The position numbers and the translations under genes are program-made. From positions 1,495,501-1,559,500 of the forward strand of contig JAPDFW010000070.1 in NCBI GenBank assembly GCA_028826165.1: a stretch of 64,000 nt of DNA. The letters run 5' to 3'. Below, piece after piece: positions 21,066-33,291 of the stretch. The stretch comes from Anaeramoeba ignava (taxonomy: Eukaryota > Metamonada > Anaeramoebidae). The number at the start of each line of letters is the position of its first letter. The first letter of the stretch is position 1. The notes under the pieces are model-generated. The model searched no databases. It was not told the origin of the DNA and worked only from the letters and a program-made list of their open reading frames with translations.

Positions 21066-24000
21066 ATGGAACCATTTCAACTTAAAGGATATGATATTGA
21101 ATTTCCTTATCCAAAGCCTTATTCTTGTCAAGTTTTAATGATGGAAAATGTTCTAACTTGTTTAGAAAATCAAGAAAATGCACTTTTAGATTTTCCAACA
21201 GGAACAGGAAAATCGATAGCATTATTAGCAAGTAGTTTAACTTGGCAAAAAGAATTTAAAAAGAAAAGTTTCAGTTTAAATCAATCTGATTACAAAAATG
21301 TGAGTTTTGTTTAATTATTTAATTATTTATTTTTTTTAATTTTTTTTAACGTATTTTTTTAGACACAAGAAAAATCAAAAAATCGATTTAAGAATAAAAT
21401 TCCTAAAATTTATCTTTCAAGTCATACTCACACACAAATTGCTCAATTATGTCAAGAATTAAAAAGAACTAATTATAAACCTAAAATGGTTGTTTTAGGT
21501 TCTAGAGAGCAATATTGTATCAATGCAAAGTAGATATTATTTTAATTTTAATTTTAAATTTTAATTTCAATTTTATAAATGAATTTTAATATTAATTTTA
21601 ATTTTAATTTTAATTTTAATTTTAATTTCAATATTAATTCTAATATTAATTTTAATTTTATAAATGAATTTTGATATTAATTTTAATTTTAATTTTAATT
21701 TAAATTTTAATTTTTAATTTTAATTTTAATTTTAATTTTAATAATTTTAATTTTAATTTTAATTTTAATTTTAATTAAATTTTAATTTTAATTTAATTTT
21801 AAATGAATTTTGATTTTAATTTTAATTTTAATTTTAATTTTAAATTTAATTTTAATTTTATAAATGAATTTTGATATTAATTTTAATTTTAATTTCAATA
21901 TTAATTTTAATTTTAATTTTATAAATGAATTTTAAATTTAATTTTATAAATGAATTTTGATATTAATTTTAATTTTAATTTTAATTTTATAAATGAATTT
22001 TTTAATAATTAATTTTAATTTTAATTTTAATTTTAATTTTAATTTTAATTATAATTTTAATTCTAATATTAATTTTAATTTTATAAATGAATTTTAATTT
22101 CAATTTTAATTTTAATTTTAATTTTAATTTTAATTTTGATTCTAATTTCAATTTTAATTTTAATTTTAATTTTAATTTTAATTTTAATTTTAATTTTAAT
22201 TTTAATTTTAATTTTAATTTTAATTTTAATTTTAATTATAATTTTAATTTTAATTTTATAAATGAATTTTAGTGTGATGAAATCTGAAGGAAATAAAAAT
22301 GAAGAATGTGAAAAACTTATTAAATCAAAAAAATCAAGATGTCCTTATTACAGAGAAATGAACAAACGTTTTTCTAAAAATCAATATGATAGATATAATA
22401 TTAATAATGAAGTTTGTAACTCAAAAAATTAAAATTAAAAATTGAAATAAAAATTGAATTAAAAAAAAATCAAAAAGATAATTGATATTGAAGATTTAAA
22501 ACTTATTGGATCCAAAAATATGACTTGTCCATATTATCTTAGTCGAGATCTTGCAAAAGAAGCAGATTTAGTTTTAGCTCCTTATAATTATTTTGTTGAT
22601 CCAAGTAAAACAAATATAAAAGAAAAAAAATCAATTTTTTAATAATTATAATGATTTTCTTTTAAAAATAGAAATTCGGAATCAAATTTCACTTGATTTA
22701 ACAGATCAAATTGTTCTTATTGATGAAGGACAGTAAATTTATTTTTTATCCGATTTTTTTATTTAAAAGATTTTTTTTAATTTAAAATATTTTTTTAATT
22801 TAAAAATTTTAATTTAAAAATTCTAATTTAAAAAATTTTTTTAATTATTTAAGTAATATCGAAAATGCTTGCAGAGAAGCTCTTAGTCTTGATATAGAAT
22901 TAGAAGATATAGAAGAATTGACAAATTTTCTATTTGGAACAATGACAAAATTTCAACACGATTTTGTTCAAGAACTTTTTAAGCCAATTGCAGATTTTGT
23001 AATGTCTATTAATGAGCTCATTACACAACATAAAGATAAACTACAAACATCAAATGATTCCGGTAAATACACATACTGGACAGGGCAGTCACTCATTTCC
23101 CTTCTGAAAAATCACGGAATAACACAATTTGAATGCGATCATTTAGCTGAAGATTTTGAAAAGCTTCTTCAAAAAGAAAACACAAAATTTCTTTCCAACT
23201 CAAAAAACGGAGGACTTCCAGGAGAAACTGATGTTATTGACTTTGGAGACGAATTAGAAATGCCGAAAATGAAGACTTCTCACGCTGTTTTTATTGAAAC
23301 GCTGTTGATCATCTTGGATAAGGTTTTTGAATCTCCTGGAGATTTTTATTTGGTTCTTTCTTATCATAAAAAAGAAAATCCACTTTTTGATCGGAATCAA
23401 CATCGCAATTTCAATCAAAATCAATATCAACATCAACATCAAAATCAAAATCAAAACCAAAATCAATTTTCTGGATTTCGTAACCATTTTTCTGGTTTTA
23501 AACAATCTAACATAAATCATACTTACAAACAAAACCAAAAAAAAATTTTTTTTTCAATAATTTTAACGGAAATTCGGGACACCACGTGTCACATTTAAAA
23601 GAATCAGCAAAAAATCAACTTAATCAGCAAAACGCAAATAATCCGGTAATGGTATATGAGCTTTCGTTTTGGTGCATGCGACCTTCTGTGGCTTTCCGTA
23701 TGGCGTTTGAAAATACATGGAGCGTGGTGCTTACATCAGGAACACTTGCGCCGCTTGATCCATTTGAATCTGAGCTTGGATGCAAGTTCCCAATTCGGGT
23801 TGAGTCTGATCATGTGATTGACATTTCGGCGCAAGCGTGCATCGGCACAATAGCAAGGGGAATGGAAGGGAACATATTGAATACAACATTCAAACAGATT
23901 GGATCGACTGAGATCCAAGACTCAATTGGAGGAGTTATTTTGGAGATTTGCAAAATTGTGCCTGATGGAGTGCTAGTTTTTTTCTCATCTTATTCAATGG

Positions 24001-25778
24001 CGAAAAATCTCAAAAGAAGATGGGAAGCAACAAAGCTTCTTGACAAAATCCAAATGCACAAACAAGTTTTCATTGAATCTCAAGGAAGAAAAATTTTTAC
24101 GAAATCAATGAAAGATTATTATAAAGCAATCGAAAGGGGAAAAAATAACGGTCGACAAAATAGACCCCCAAAAAAAACAGGAGCGCTTTTTCTTGCGGTT
24201 GTAAGAGGAAAAGTGTCTGAAGGTCTTGATTTCAGCGACAGATATGCACGCGCTGTTATTGTTGTTGGAATTCCATTTCCAAGCACAAATTCTTTGAATA
24301 TCAAGCTGAAAAGACAGTTTAACAGCGATTTTGGACCGCCTCTTCTTCCTGGATCGCGATGGTACGAATTGCAGGCGTATCGCGCGCTCAATCAGGCTAT
24401 CGGAAGATGTCTTCGACACAGATACGACTATGGATCCGTGATTTTAATTGACGAGCGTTTTGAGCAAGATTATGTTAGATCAAATCTTCCCAAATGGGTT
24501 CGTGATCATGTCAAATCTTGGAGTGCAACTCGCAATTGTCTTTCTGATCTCTCCTCTTTTTTTGCAAGAATGAAAATATCTCCTCCTGTCAAACCTTCTG
24601 AATATAATTCATTTAAATCCATCGATTCCCAAAATTCCCAAAATTCTCAAAATTCTCAAAATTCTCGAAACAGAAAAAAAAGAAATTCTCCAAATCCTTT
24701 TTCAAATTCTTCCAATTCTTCCATTCAAACAAGTCTTAATGATTTTTTAATTTGGCGAGATCAAGAAATTAAAAAAACCAAAACAACAACCAGATCTAAT
24801 CAAAAATCACAAGAAATTGAAGAAAAAAGCGATTCCAATTTTGGACTTAAAAACATATATTTTTCTGAACAAAAAGGAGATTTTCAAAATGGGAAAGTTT
24901 TATATGATAATCTTACAAAATCCATGACAAAAACTTTAAAAACTGATTCAAAAACTTTAAAAACTGATTCAAAAACTTTAAAAACTGATACAAAAACTTT
25001 AAAAACTGATTCTAAAACTTTAAAAACTGATTCTAAAACTTTAAAAACTGATACAAAAAATGATTCAAAAAGTGGAATGAATTTACTCAATTCAAGTCCT
25101 TATTTTAATCAAGCACAACAACCAAAATCACAATCTTTTACAGGATTTTCTTTAGAAAATAAATTACCTGAATCTGTATTTCCAAACAATAAGGTTGTTT
25201 ATTCACAAATGGGAAAAGGAATAGATGAAAGGAATAGTCAAGATTATGGAAATGAAAATGAATTTTTTCAAAATCAATTTATTCAAAATCAAAATCAAAA
25301 TCAAAATCAAAATCAATTTATTCAAAATGAAAATATTCAAAATCAAAATCAAAATCAAAATCAAAATCAAAATCAAAATGAAAATATTCAAAATCAAAAT
25401 ATTCAAAATCAAAATGAAAATATCCAAAATCAAAATATTCAAAATATTCCAAATAATTTACAATTTCGAATTTCTTGTTCTTGTCAAGCTCTTTTTTATG
25501 TATATTCTGAAACTCTAAATTCACTTCCAAAAATTCCTAAATTTGCTTCAGTTTCTCTTGATGGGAAAGTTTATCGTGTTGCTTGTTTAGATTCTGAACA
25601 ACAATCTTATGTTGAAAATATTAAAATTACAAATGCAAATTTACAAATTGAAAATTGGAAAAATTCATGTTCACATGCTGTTTGTACAAAATGCAATGCT
25701 ATTGTAGGATTTCGAACTATGTTATTAAAAAAAGATACATTTTTAACACCAATTTTATGTCTTTTTGTTTCAGGATAG
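21066..25778 (+). CDS. BRIP1: FANCJ/BRIP1-like iron-sulphur DNA helicase
   Basis: Predicted exons: 21066-21299, 21363-21529, 22273-22411, 22478-22604, 22672-22732, and 22854 to the stop at 25778. One frame change is needed at an A9/T9 run near 23,540. Helicase blocks in order: Q-like [10 protein letters not shown], Walker [25 protein letters not shown], Fe-S cysteines (NEEC, SRCPYY, MTCPYY), Walker B IDEGH spanning a splice, [38 protein letters not shown], and [20 protein letters not shown]. The motif VI region matches FANCJ more than RTEL1, DDX11 or XPD. FANCJ enzymes are 5'-3' helicases acting on interstrand crosslinks and G-quadruplexes. The C-terminus has KTLKTDS repeats, NQ tracts and a Cys-rich end (CSCQ, then [15 protein letters not shown]) that may bind zinc. 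A second frame change near 25,760 would add a short conserved-looking tail. Confidence 0.85.
21530..22272 (+). repeat. TTTTAA hexamer repeats filling FANCJ intron 2
   Basis: A 743-bp intron made of tandem (TTTTAA)n, broken by repeated ATAAATGAATTTTGATATTAA-type segments that recur about five times. This indicates nested tandem duplication. The donor is gtagat and the acceptor ends in ttttag. Confidence 0.85.
24930..25066 (+). repeat. Coding 21-bp tandem repeat (KTLKTDS/T)
   Basis: Six to seven tandem copies of a 7-residue unit (KTLKTDS or KTLKTDT) lie in the disordered tail of the FANCJ-like protein. The unit is rich in Ser/Thr/Lys and lies between the helicase core and the Cys-rich end. Confidence 0.9.
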
Positions 25779-25839
25779 AATTTATATTTTAGAATACATT
25801 TCCGAAGATTTTGAATTTATATTTTTATTATTAAATAAT

Positions 25840-27260
25840 TTTAATTTTAATTTTAATTTTAATTTTAATTTTAATTTATAATTTAATATTTAATTTATAA
25901 ATTAATTTAAAAATATAATTTAATATTTAATTTTATTATTAAAATAATAATTTATTGTTTTAGATTTAAATATTTTCTTATTTAAATATTTAACATAAAA
26001 ATATAAAAAATGAAAATAAATTTAATTTAATATTTAATTTATAAATTAATTTAAAAATATAATTTAATATTTAATTCCATTATTAACTTAATAATTTATT
26101 GTTTTAGATTTAAATATTTTATTAATTAAATATTTAACATAAAAATATAAAAATAAGAATAGATTTAATTTAATATTTAATTTATAAATTAATTTAAAAA
26201 TATAATTTAATATTTAATTCTATTATTAACTTAATAATTTATTGTTTTAGATTTAAATATTTTATTATTTTAAATATTTAACATATAAATATAAAAATGA
26301 AAATAGATTTAATTTAATATTTAATTTATAAATTAATTTAAAAATATAATTTAATATTTAATTTTATTATTAAAATAATAATTTATTGTTTTAGATTTAA
26401 ATATTTTATTATTTAAATATTTAACATATAAATATAAAAATGGAATAGATTTAATTTAATATTTAATTTATAAATTAATTTAAAAATATAATTTAATATT
26501 TAATTTTATTATTAAAATAATAATTTAATGTTTTAGATTTAAATATTTTATTATTTAAATATTTAACATAAATATAAAAATGGAATAGATTTAATTTAAT
26601 ATTTAATTTAAATTAATTTAAAAATATAATTTAATATTTAATTTTATTATGATTTAAATATTTTATTATTTAAATATTTAATATAAATATAAAAATAAGA
26701 ATAGATTTAATTTTATATTTAATTTATAAATTAATTTAAAAATATAATTTAATATTTAATTTTATTATTAAAATAATAATTTATTGTTTTAGATTTAAGT
26801 ATTTTATTATTTAAATATTTAACATATAAATATAAAAATGAAAATAGATTTAATTTAATATTTAATTTATAAATTAATTTAAAAATATAATTTAATATTT
26901 AATTTTATTATTAAAATATTAATTTATTGTTTTAGATTTAAATATTTTATTATTTAAATATTTAACATAAAAATATAAAAATGGGAATAGATTTAATTTA
27001 ATATTTAATTTATAAATTAATTTTAAATTTAATTTTAATTTTATGTTTAAAATAATAATTTAATGTTTTAGATTTAAATATTTTATTATTTAAATATTTA
27101 ACATAAAAATATAAAAATGGAATAGATTTAATTTAATATTTAATTTATAAATTAATTTAAAAATATAATTTAATATTTAATTTTATTATTAAAATATAAT
27201 TTATTGTTTTAGATTTAAATATTTTATTATTTAAATATTTAACATAAAAATATAAAAATG
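25840..27260. repeat. 143-bp A/T satellite, array B (about 10 units)
   Basis: The landmark tgttttag recurs at about 25955, 26100, 26243, 26387, 26529, 26785, 26929, 27064 and 27205, mostly 141-144 bp apart. One unit near 26,650 has lost its central part. The units are the same family as array A and directly precede the duplicated BTB 5' flank. Confidence 0.9.
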
Positions 27261-27798
27261 AGAATAAGTTTATATTATTTTAAATAAAGAAAAATTGATA
27301 AAATATATAAAATGGAATTGATTCTTAAATTTAATTATTTAATATTCTTTATTTCATTTTTATTTTTTTTCATTTTTTTCTTTTCAAAAAAAGCAAAATT
27401 TAAGTAAAATTATTTTTAATTATAAAATAAAAATCAAAATAAAATTTAATAATAAATAATAATAAAAATATAAAATAAAAATTAAATTGAAACGAAATAA
27501 TTGTTAATTACTTATTAATTTATTATTATTTCAAATAAATAAACAAAAAGGAAAAATAAATTCTAAATTTTATTTAAACAAAAATTATCAATAAAAATTA
27601 GAATTTAAATTTAATTCAAAATAAAAATGAAAAATAAAATAATTTATTATTAATTTATTATTATTTTATAAATATTTATTTAATTTATTCAAATAAAAAA
27701 CTAATTTTCCTTTTTAATTAAAAATAAAATAAAAAATAAAAATAAAAATAAAAATAAAAATAAAAATAAAAATAAAAATAAAAATAAAAATAAAGAAA
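27261..27798. promoter_or_regulatory. Duplicated 5' flank of BTB-ARM gene 2
   Basis: Counterpart of 14,191-14,714. It has the same order of blocks and the same (AAAAAT)n run before the start codon, differing mainly in homopolymer lengths. Confidence 0.6.
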
Positions 27799-30700
27799 AT
27801 GAGTGATTCTTCAAAAGAAATTGATTCAAAAAAGAAATCAAAACAAAAAAAGAAGAAAGATCAAAATCAAAATCAAAATCAAATGGATCTTCAAGAACAA
27901 TTTATCCAAATGCAAAATCAAATCCAACTTTTAATGCAAAATCAAAAATCAAAATCAAAAATCAAAAATCAAACAAAAAAATCAAAATCAAATTCAAAAT
28001 CAAAATCAAAATCAAAATCAAAATCAAAATCAAAATCAAAATCAAAATCAAAATCAAATCCAAAATCAAAATCAAAATCAAAATCAAAACCAAAAAATTA
28101 CATTTAAAGAAATTTATTCAAAAGAAAAATCTGAAAAAATCCAAATATCAAAATTATATCAATTTCCTCCTCAAGAAATTAATAAATTTTTAATTTGTGA
28201 ACTTCTTTCAAATTACAAAAGCAATGTTTCAAAAATGAAGAAAATTGTGATTTTATAATTTATGTTGGAAAAATAATCAAAAATTCCTTGTCATAAATCA
28301 ATTCTTAATTCAAGATCAATATTTTTTTGAAAATCATCATGAAAAATCAGAAACTGAAGAATTATATCTTCCACAATTTGAATATGAAATTGTTAAACCA
28401 ATCATTTCATTTCTTTTATGATTCAGAATTTAAATTTGATTTAAACAAATTTGAAAAATATTTTCAACTTGCAAAAGATTTTAAATTAACAAGTTTAATA
28501 ATTAAAATTGAAAAAGAAGTTTCAGAACAAATTAATGAAACTAATGTTATTCCAATTTATTTCAAAAGTATTTCCATTGAATCGAATTATCTTTCCAATA
28601 TTTGTGAAAAGTTTATTAAAGAAAATATGAAGAAGATTATTGAAGAAATCAAACTGGAAAAATTAATAATAAAGAATTAAAAGAAATTATTCAAATTATT
28701 CAATCAACACCAAAAGAAAGTAAAATTGATTTAATTTGGAAATTATCTCAAGATTGGAAAAAGAAATTTGAAAAAAGCAATAAAAATTTAATTGATAAAG
28801 AACAATACATTGATCAAATTCAAATTAAAGAAATCAATAATGAAATTCAAGATTTTTATATTATTTTTGATAATATTAAAAATGATGGATTTATTTACTT
28901 GAATTCAAGAACTCAAAATAACCAAATTTTACCTCCAACTCAACAATTCCAATTAATAAATGAAAAAAATAAAGAATTAAATCAAGAAAATCAACAACTT
29001 AAACAAAAACTCAAAAACCAAGACAAAATAATTCAACAAAAAGATAACAAAATTCAAAAACAAAAGAATAAGATCACAAAAATGAAAAAAGAATTAGAAA
29101 TTTTTCAAACAGAAAGAAAAGCACATCAAGATTTAGAAAATTATAAAAATCAAATTTCAAATTTAAATGAAAGTAAATTATTTTAAATTTTAAATTTATT
29201 AATTAATTATTTTCAAATCAAATTTAAAATTTAAAAACAAAAAAGAAACAATTGAAGAAACAATAAAATATATGAAACAATATCAAAACAATGAAATTAT
29301 TCAACAAAAAGGATGTTTTATTTTACAAAAATTTGGAAAAGAAAATGAAAGTAAAATATTTATTTTAAAACTTAATTTACTTTTTGAAACAATTTTTGGA
29401 TAATAATAATATTAAAAATAATAAAAATAAAAATATTTGGAAATTCAAAGATAATCAAATAGAAATCAAAAAATTTAATGGAATTGAATCTCTTATTAAT
29501 GCAATGAATAATTTCCCAAATAATGAAGAAATTCAAATTAAATCAAGTGAAACTTTACAAATATTTTCAGGAGGATTAAAAAGTAAATTAAATTTCTTTT
29601 TTTAAATAAATCAAAAATTAAAAGAAAGAAAGAAAGAAAGAATTATTGAGAAATTTAAATCTTTTTCCTTTTATTTTCCTTTTATTTATTTTTCTTCTTT
29701 CCCAAAACAAAACAAAAAGGTGAAGAAAAAGAAAATCGAGAATTACAAGCAATTAAAATTTCTAAATTAAATGGAATTAAAACAATTATTAACACAATTA
29801 ATAATTATCCAAATAATCAAATTATTCAAGAAAAATCTATTTCAATTTTAATTAATATTGCACTTAATTCAGGTAAAAGAAATTATAAGAGAAAATATTT
29901 ATTCCTATAATATTTACATTTCTAATTTATTTTCCAAAATAAAAATATTAAAATAGAAAACAAAATTGAAATAAGAAATTTAAAAGGAATTGAACCTATT
30001 ATTAATGCAATGAATAATTTCCCAAATAATCAAGATATTCAATATAAAGGATGTTGGGCTTTATGGAATATTGCTGGTAATAATGATGGTAAATATAAAT
30101 ATAAATATAAATATAAATATTTTAATCAATTATTAATTATTTATTATTAATCAAAAATATTTAATCAATTTATTTTCAAAAAATTAATTAATTAATTAAT
30201 TTAAATTTTAATTTATTTTCCAAAATAAAAAATATCAAAATAGAAAACAAAATTGAAATTAAAAATTTAAAAGGAATCGAATCTATTATCAAATCAATGA
30301 ATAATTTCCCAAATAATCAAAATATTCAATATAAAGGAACAAAATTGAATATTTTGAAAATAAAAATAAAAATAAAAAATATAAAATATAAATATAAATA
30401 TAAATATAAATATAAATATAAATCAAAATAAATATAAATATAAATATAAATATAAATATAAATATAAATATAAATATAAATATAAATATAAATATAAATA
30501 TAAATATAAATATAAATATAAATATAAATATAAATATTTTAAACAATTATCTATTATTAATTATTAATCAAAAAATATTTAATCAATTTATTTCCAAAAA
30601 ATTAATTAATTTCAATTTCAATTTATTTTCCAAAATAAAAAAAATATCAAAATAGAAAACAGAATTGAAATTAGAAATTTAAAAGGAATTGAACCTATTA

Positions 30701-33144
30701 TTAAAGCAATGAATAATTTCCCAAATAATCAAGATATTCAATATAATGGATGTTGGGCTTTAGGGAGTATTGCTGCTGATAATGGTAAATATAAATATAA
30801 ATATAAATATAATTATAAATATAAATATTAAATAAAAATATAAATAATAAATAATCAAAAATATAAATCAAAATATAAATAAAAATAATAAATATAAATA
30901 TAAAAAAAAATAAAAATAAAAAATAAATTGAAATAGAAATATAAAGGAATAAATTATTATAAATGAATAAATATAAATAATCAAAATATAAATATTATAA
31001 ATATGGGGCTTTATTAAATAAAAATGATAAAAATATAAATATAAATATAAATATAAATATAAATATTTTAATCAATTATTTATTAATAATTATTAATCAA
31101 AAATATTTAATCAATTTATTTCCAAAAAATTAATTTCAATTTCAATTTCAATTTCAAAAAAATATTAAAATAGAAAACAAAATTGAAATTAGAAATTTAA
31201 AAGGAATTGAACCTATTATTAATGCAATGAATAATTTCCCAAATAATCAAAATATTCAAAAATATGGATGTGGAGCTTTAGGGAATATTTCTGGTAATGA
31301 TGGTAAATAAAAATAAATATAAATATAGATATTAAATGAAATAAATATAAATATAAATATAAATATAAATATAAATATAAATATAAATATAAATATAAAT
31401 ATAAATATAAATATAAATATAAATATAAATATCAATATAAATATAAATATAAATATAAATATAAATATAAATATAAATATAAATATAAATATTTTAATCA
31501 ATTATTTATTAATAATCAAAAATATTTAATCAATTTATTTCCAAAAAATTAATTTCAATTTCAATTTATTTTCCTAAATAAAAAATATTAAAATAGAAAA
31601 CAGAATTGAAATTAGAAATTTAAAAGGAATTGAACCTATTATTAAATCAATGAATAATTTCCCAAATAATCAAGATATTCAAGAATATGGATGTGGAGCT
31701 TTAAGGAATATTGCTGCTGGTAATAAATAAAAATTAAAAATAAAAATAAAAATATAAATATAAATATAAATATAAATATAAATATAAATATAAATATAAA
31801 TATAAATATAAATATAAATAAAAATATTTTAATCAATTATTTATTAATAATCAAAAATATTTAATCAATTTATTTCCAAAAAATTAATTTCAATTTCAAT
31901 TTCAATTTCAAAAAAATATCAAAATAGAAAACCAAATTGAAATTAGAAATTTAAAAGGAATTGAACCTATTATTAATGCAATGAATAATTTCCCAAATAA
32001 TCAAAATATTCAATATGTTGGATGTGGAGCTTTAATAAATATTGCTGCTGATAAAGGTAAATAAAAATATAAATATAAATATAAATATTTTAATCAATTA
32101 ATTATTATTAATTATTAATCAAAAATATTTAATCAATTTACTTCCAAAAAATTAATTTCAATTTCAATTTATTTTCCAAAATAAAAAATATTAAAATAGA
32201 AAACCAAATTGAAATAAGAAATTTAAAAGGAATTGAACCTATTATTAAAGCAATGAATAATTTCCCAAATAATCAAAATATTCAATATAAAGGATGTGGA
32301 GCTTTATTGAATATTTCTGCTGATAAAGGTAAATATAAATATAAATATAAATATAAATATTTTAAACAATTATCTATTATTAATTATTAATAAAAAATAT
32401 TTAATCAAATTTATTTCAAAAAAATTAATTTCAATTTCAATTTATTTTCCAAAATAAAAATATAAAAATAGAAAACGAAATTGAAATTAGAAATTTAAAA
32501 GGAATTGAACCTATTATTAAATCAATGAATAATTTCCCAAATAATCAAGATATTCAAAAATATGGATGTTGGGCTTTATTGGTTATTGCTTTTGATAATG
32601 ATGGTAAATAAAATATAAATATAAATATAAAAATAAATATTTTAATCAATTATTTATTATTAATTATTAATCAAAAATATTTAATCAATTTATTTCCAAA
32701 AAATTAATTTCAATTTCAATTCATTTTTCCAAAATAAAAAATATCAAAATAGAAAACCAAATTGAAATAAGAAATTTAAAAGGAATTGAACCTATTATTA
32801 ATGCAATGAATAATTTCCCAAATAATAAAGATATTCAATATAAAGGATGTAGAGCTTTAAGGAATATTGCTGCTGATAAAGGTAAATATAAATAAAAATA
32901 TAAATATAAATATTTTAATCAATTATTAATTATTAATCAAAAATATTTAATCAATTTATTTCCAAAAAATTAATTTCAATTTCAATTTATTTTCCAAAAT
33001 AAAAAATATAAAAATAGAAAACAAAATTGAAATAAGAAATTTAAAAGGAATTGAATCTATTATTAATGCAATGAATAATTTCCCAAATAATCAAAATATT
33101 CAGAAAATGGAAAAATAGCTTTAGAAAAATTACAAAACAACTGA
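27799..33144 (+). pseudogene. BTB-ARM copy 2, frameshifted paralogue with expanded ARM exons
   Basis: Exon 1 (27799 to about 29175) aligns base for base with copy 1, with few substitutions. At least six homopolymer length changes (near 27960, 28215-28235, 28270-28285, 28322, 28415, 28647) break the NQ tract and BTB frame. Later exons: 29246-29350, 29463-29582, 29720-29872, 29957-30088, 30244 to about 30345 (broken), 30656-30784, about 30905-31030 (degenerate), 31174-31302, 31597-31719, 31928-32056, 32200-32328, 32472-32603, 32753-32881, 33018-33144. The last is one base short, which puts a TAG in frame. Eleven ARM-type exons descend from the six-fold set of copy 1. Most single exons keep length, phase and splice sites, which argues for recent function or for sequence error rather than long decay. 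Confidence 0.7.
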
Positions 33145-33291
33145 ATTCTCTTCAGTTCATCTTTTTTCTTTGATTTCTTTTCTTTTTCCAAAACAAATTC
33201 AATAAAAAAACAAGAAAATCAAATTTAAATTTTTTTTCATTTTTTTCATTTGTTTTAATAAATTAAAACATTAATAAATTTTTTTCCACGA

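Noticed and set aside
23254..25530. Overlapping minus-strand frames across the helicase
   Set aside because: They are shadows of a strongly conserved plus-strand helicase; none shows a recognisable domain.
30289..31836. Minus-strand frames encoding Ile-Phe repeats
   Set aside because: They are antisense of intronic AAATAT repeats between ARM exons and resemble no protein.
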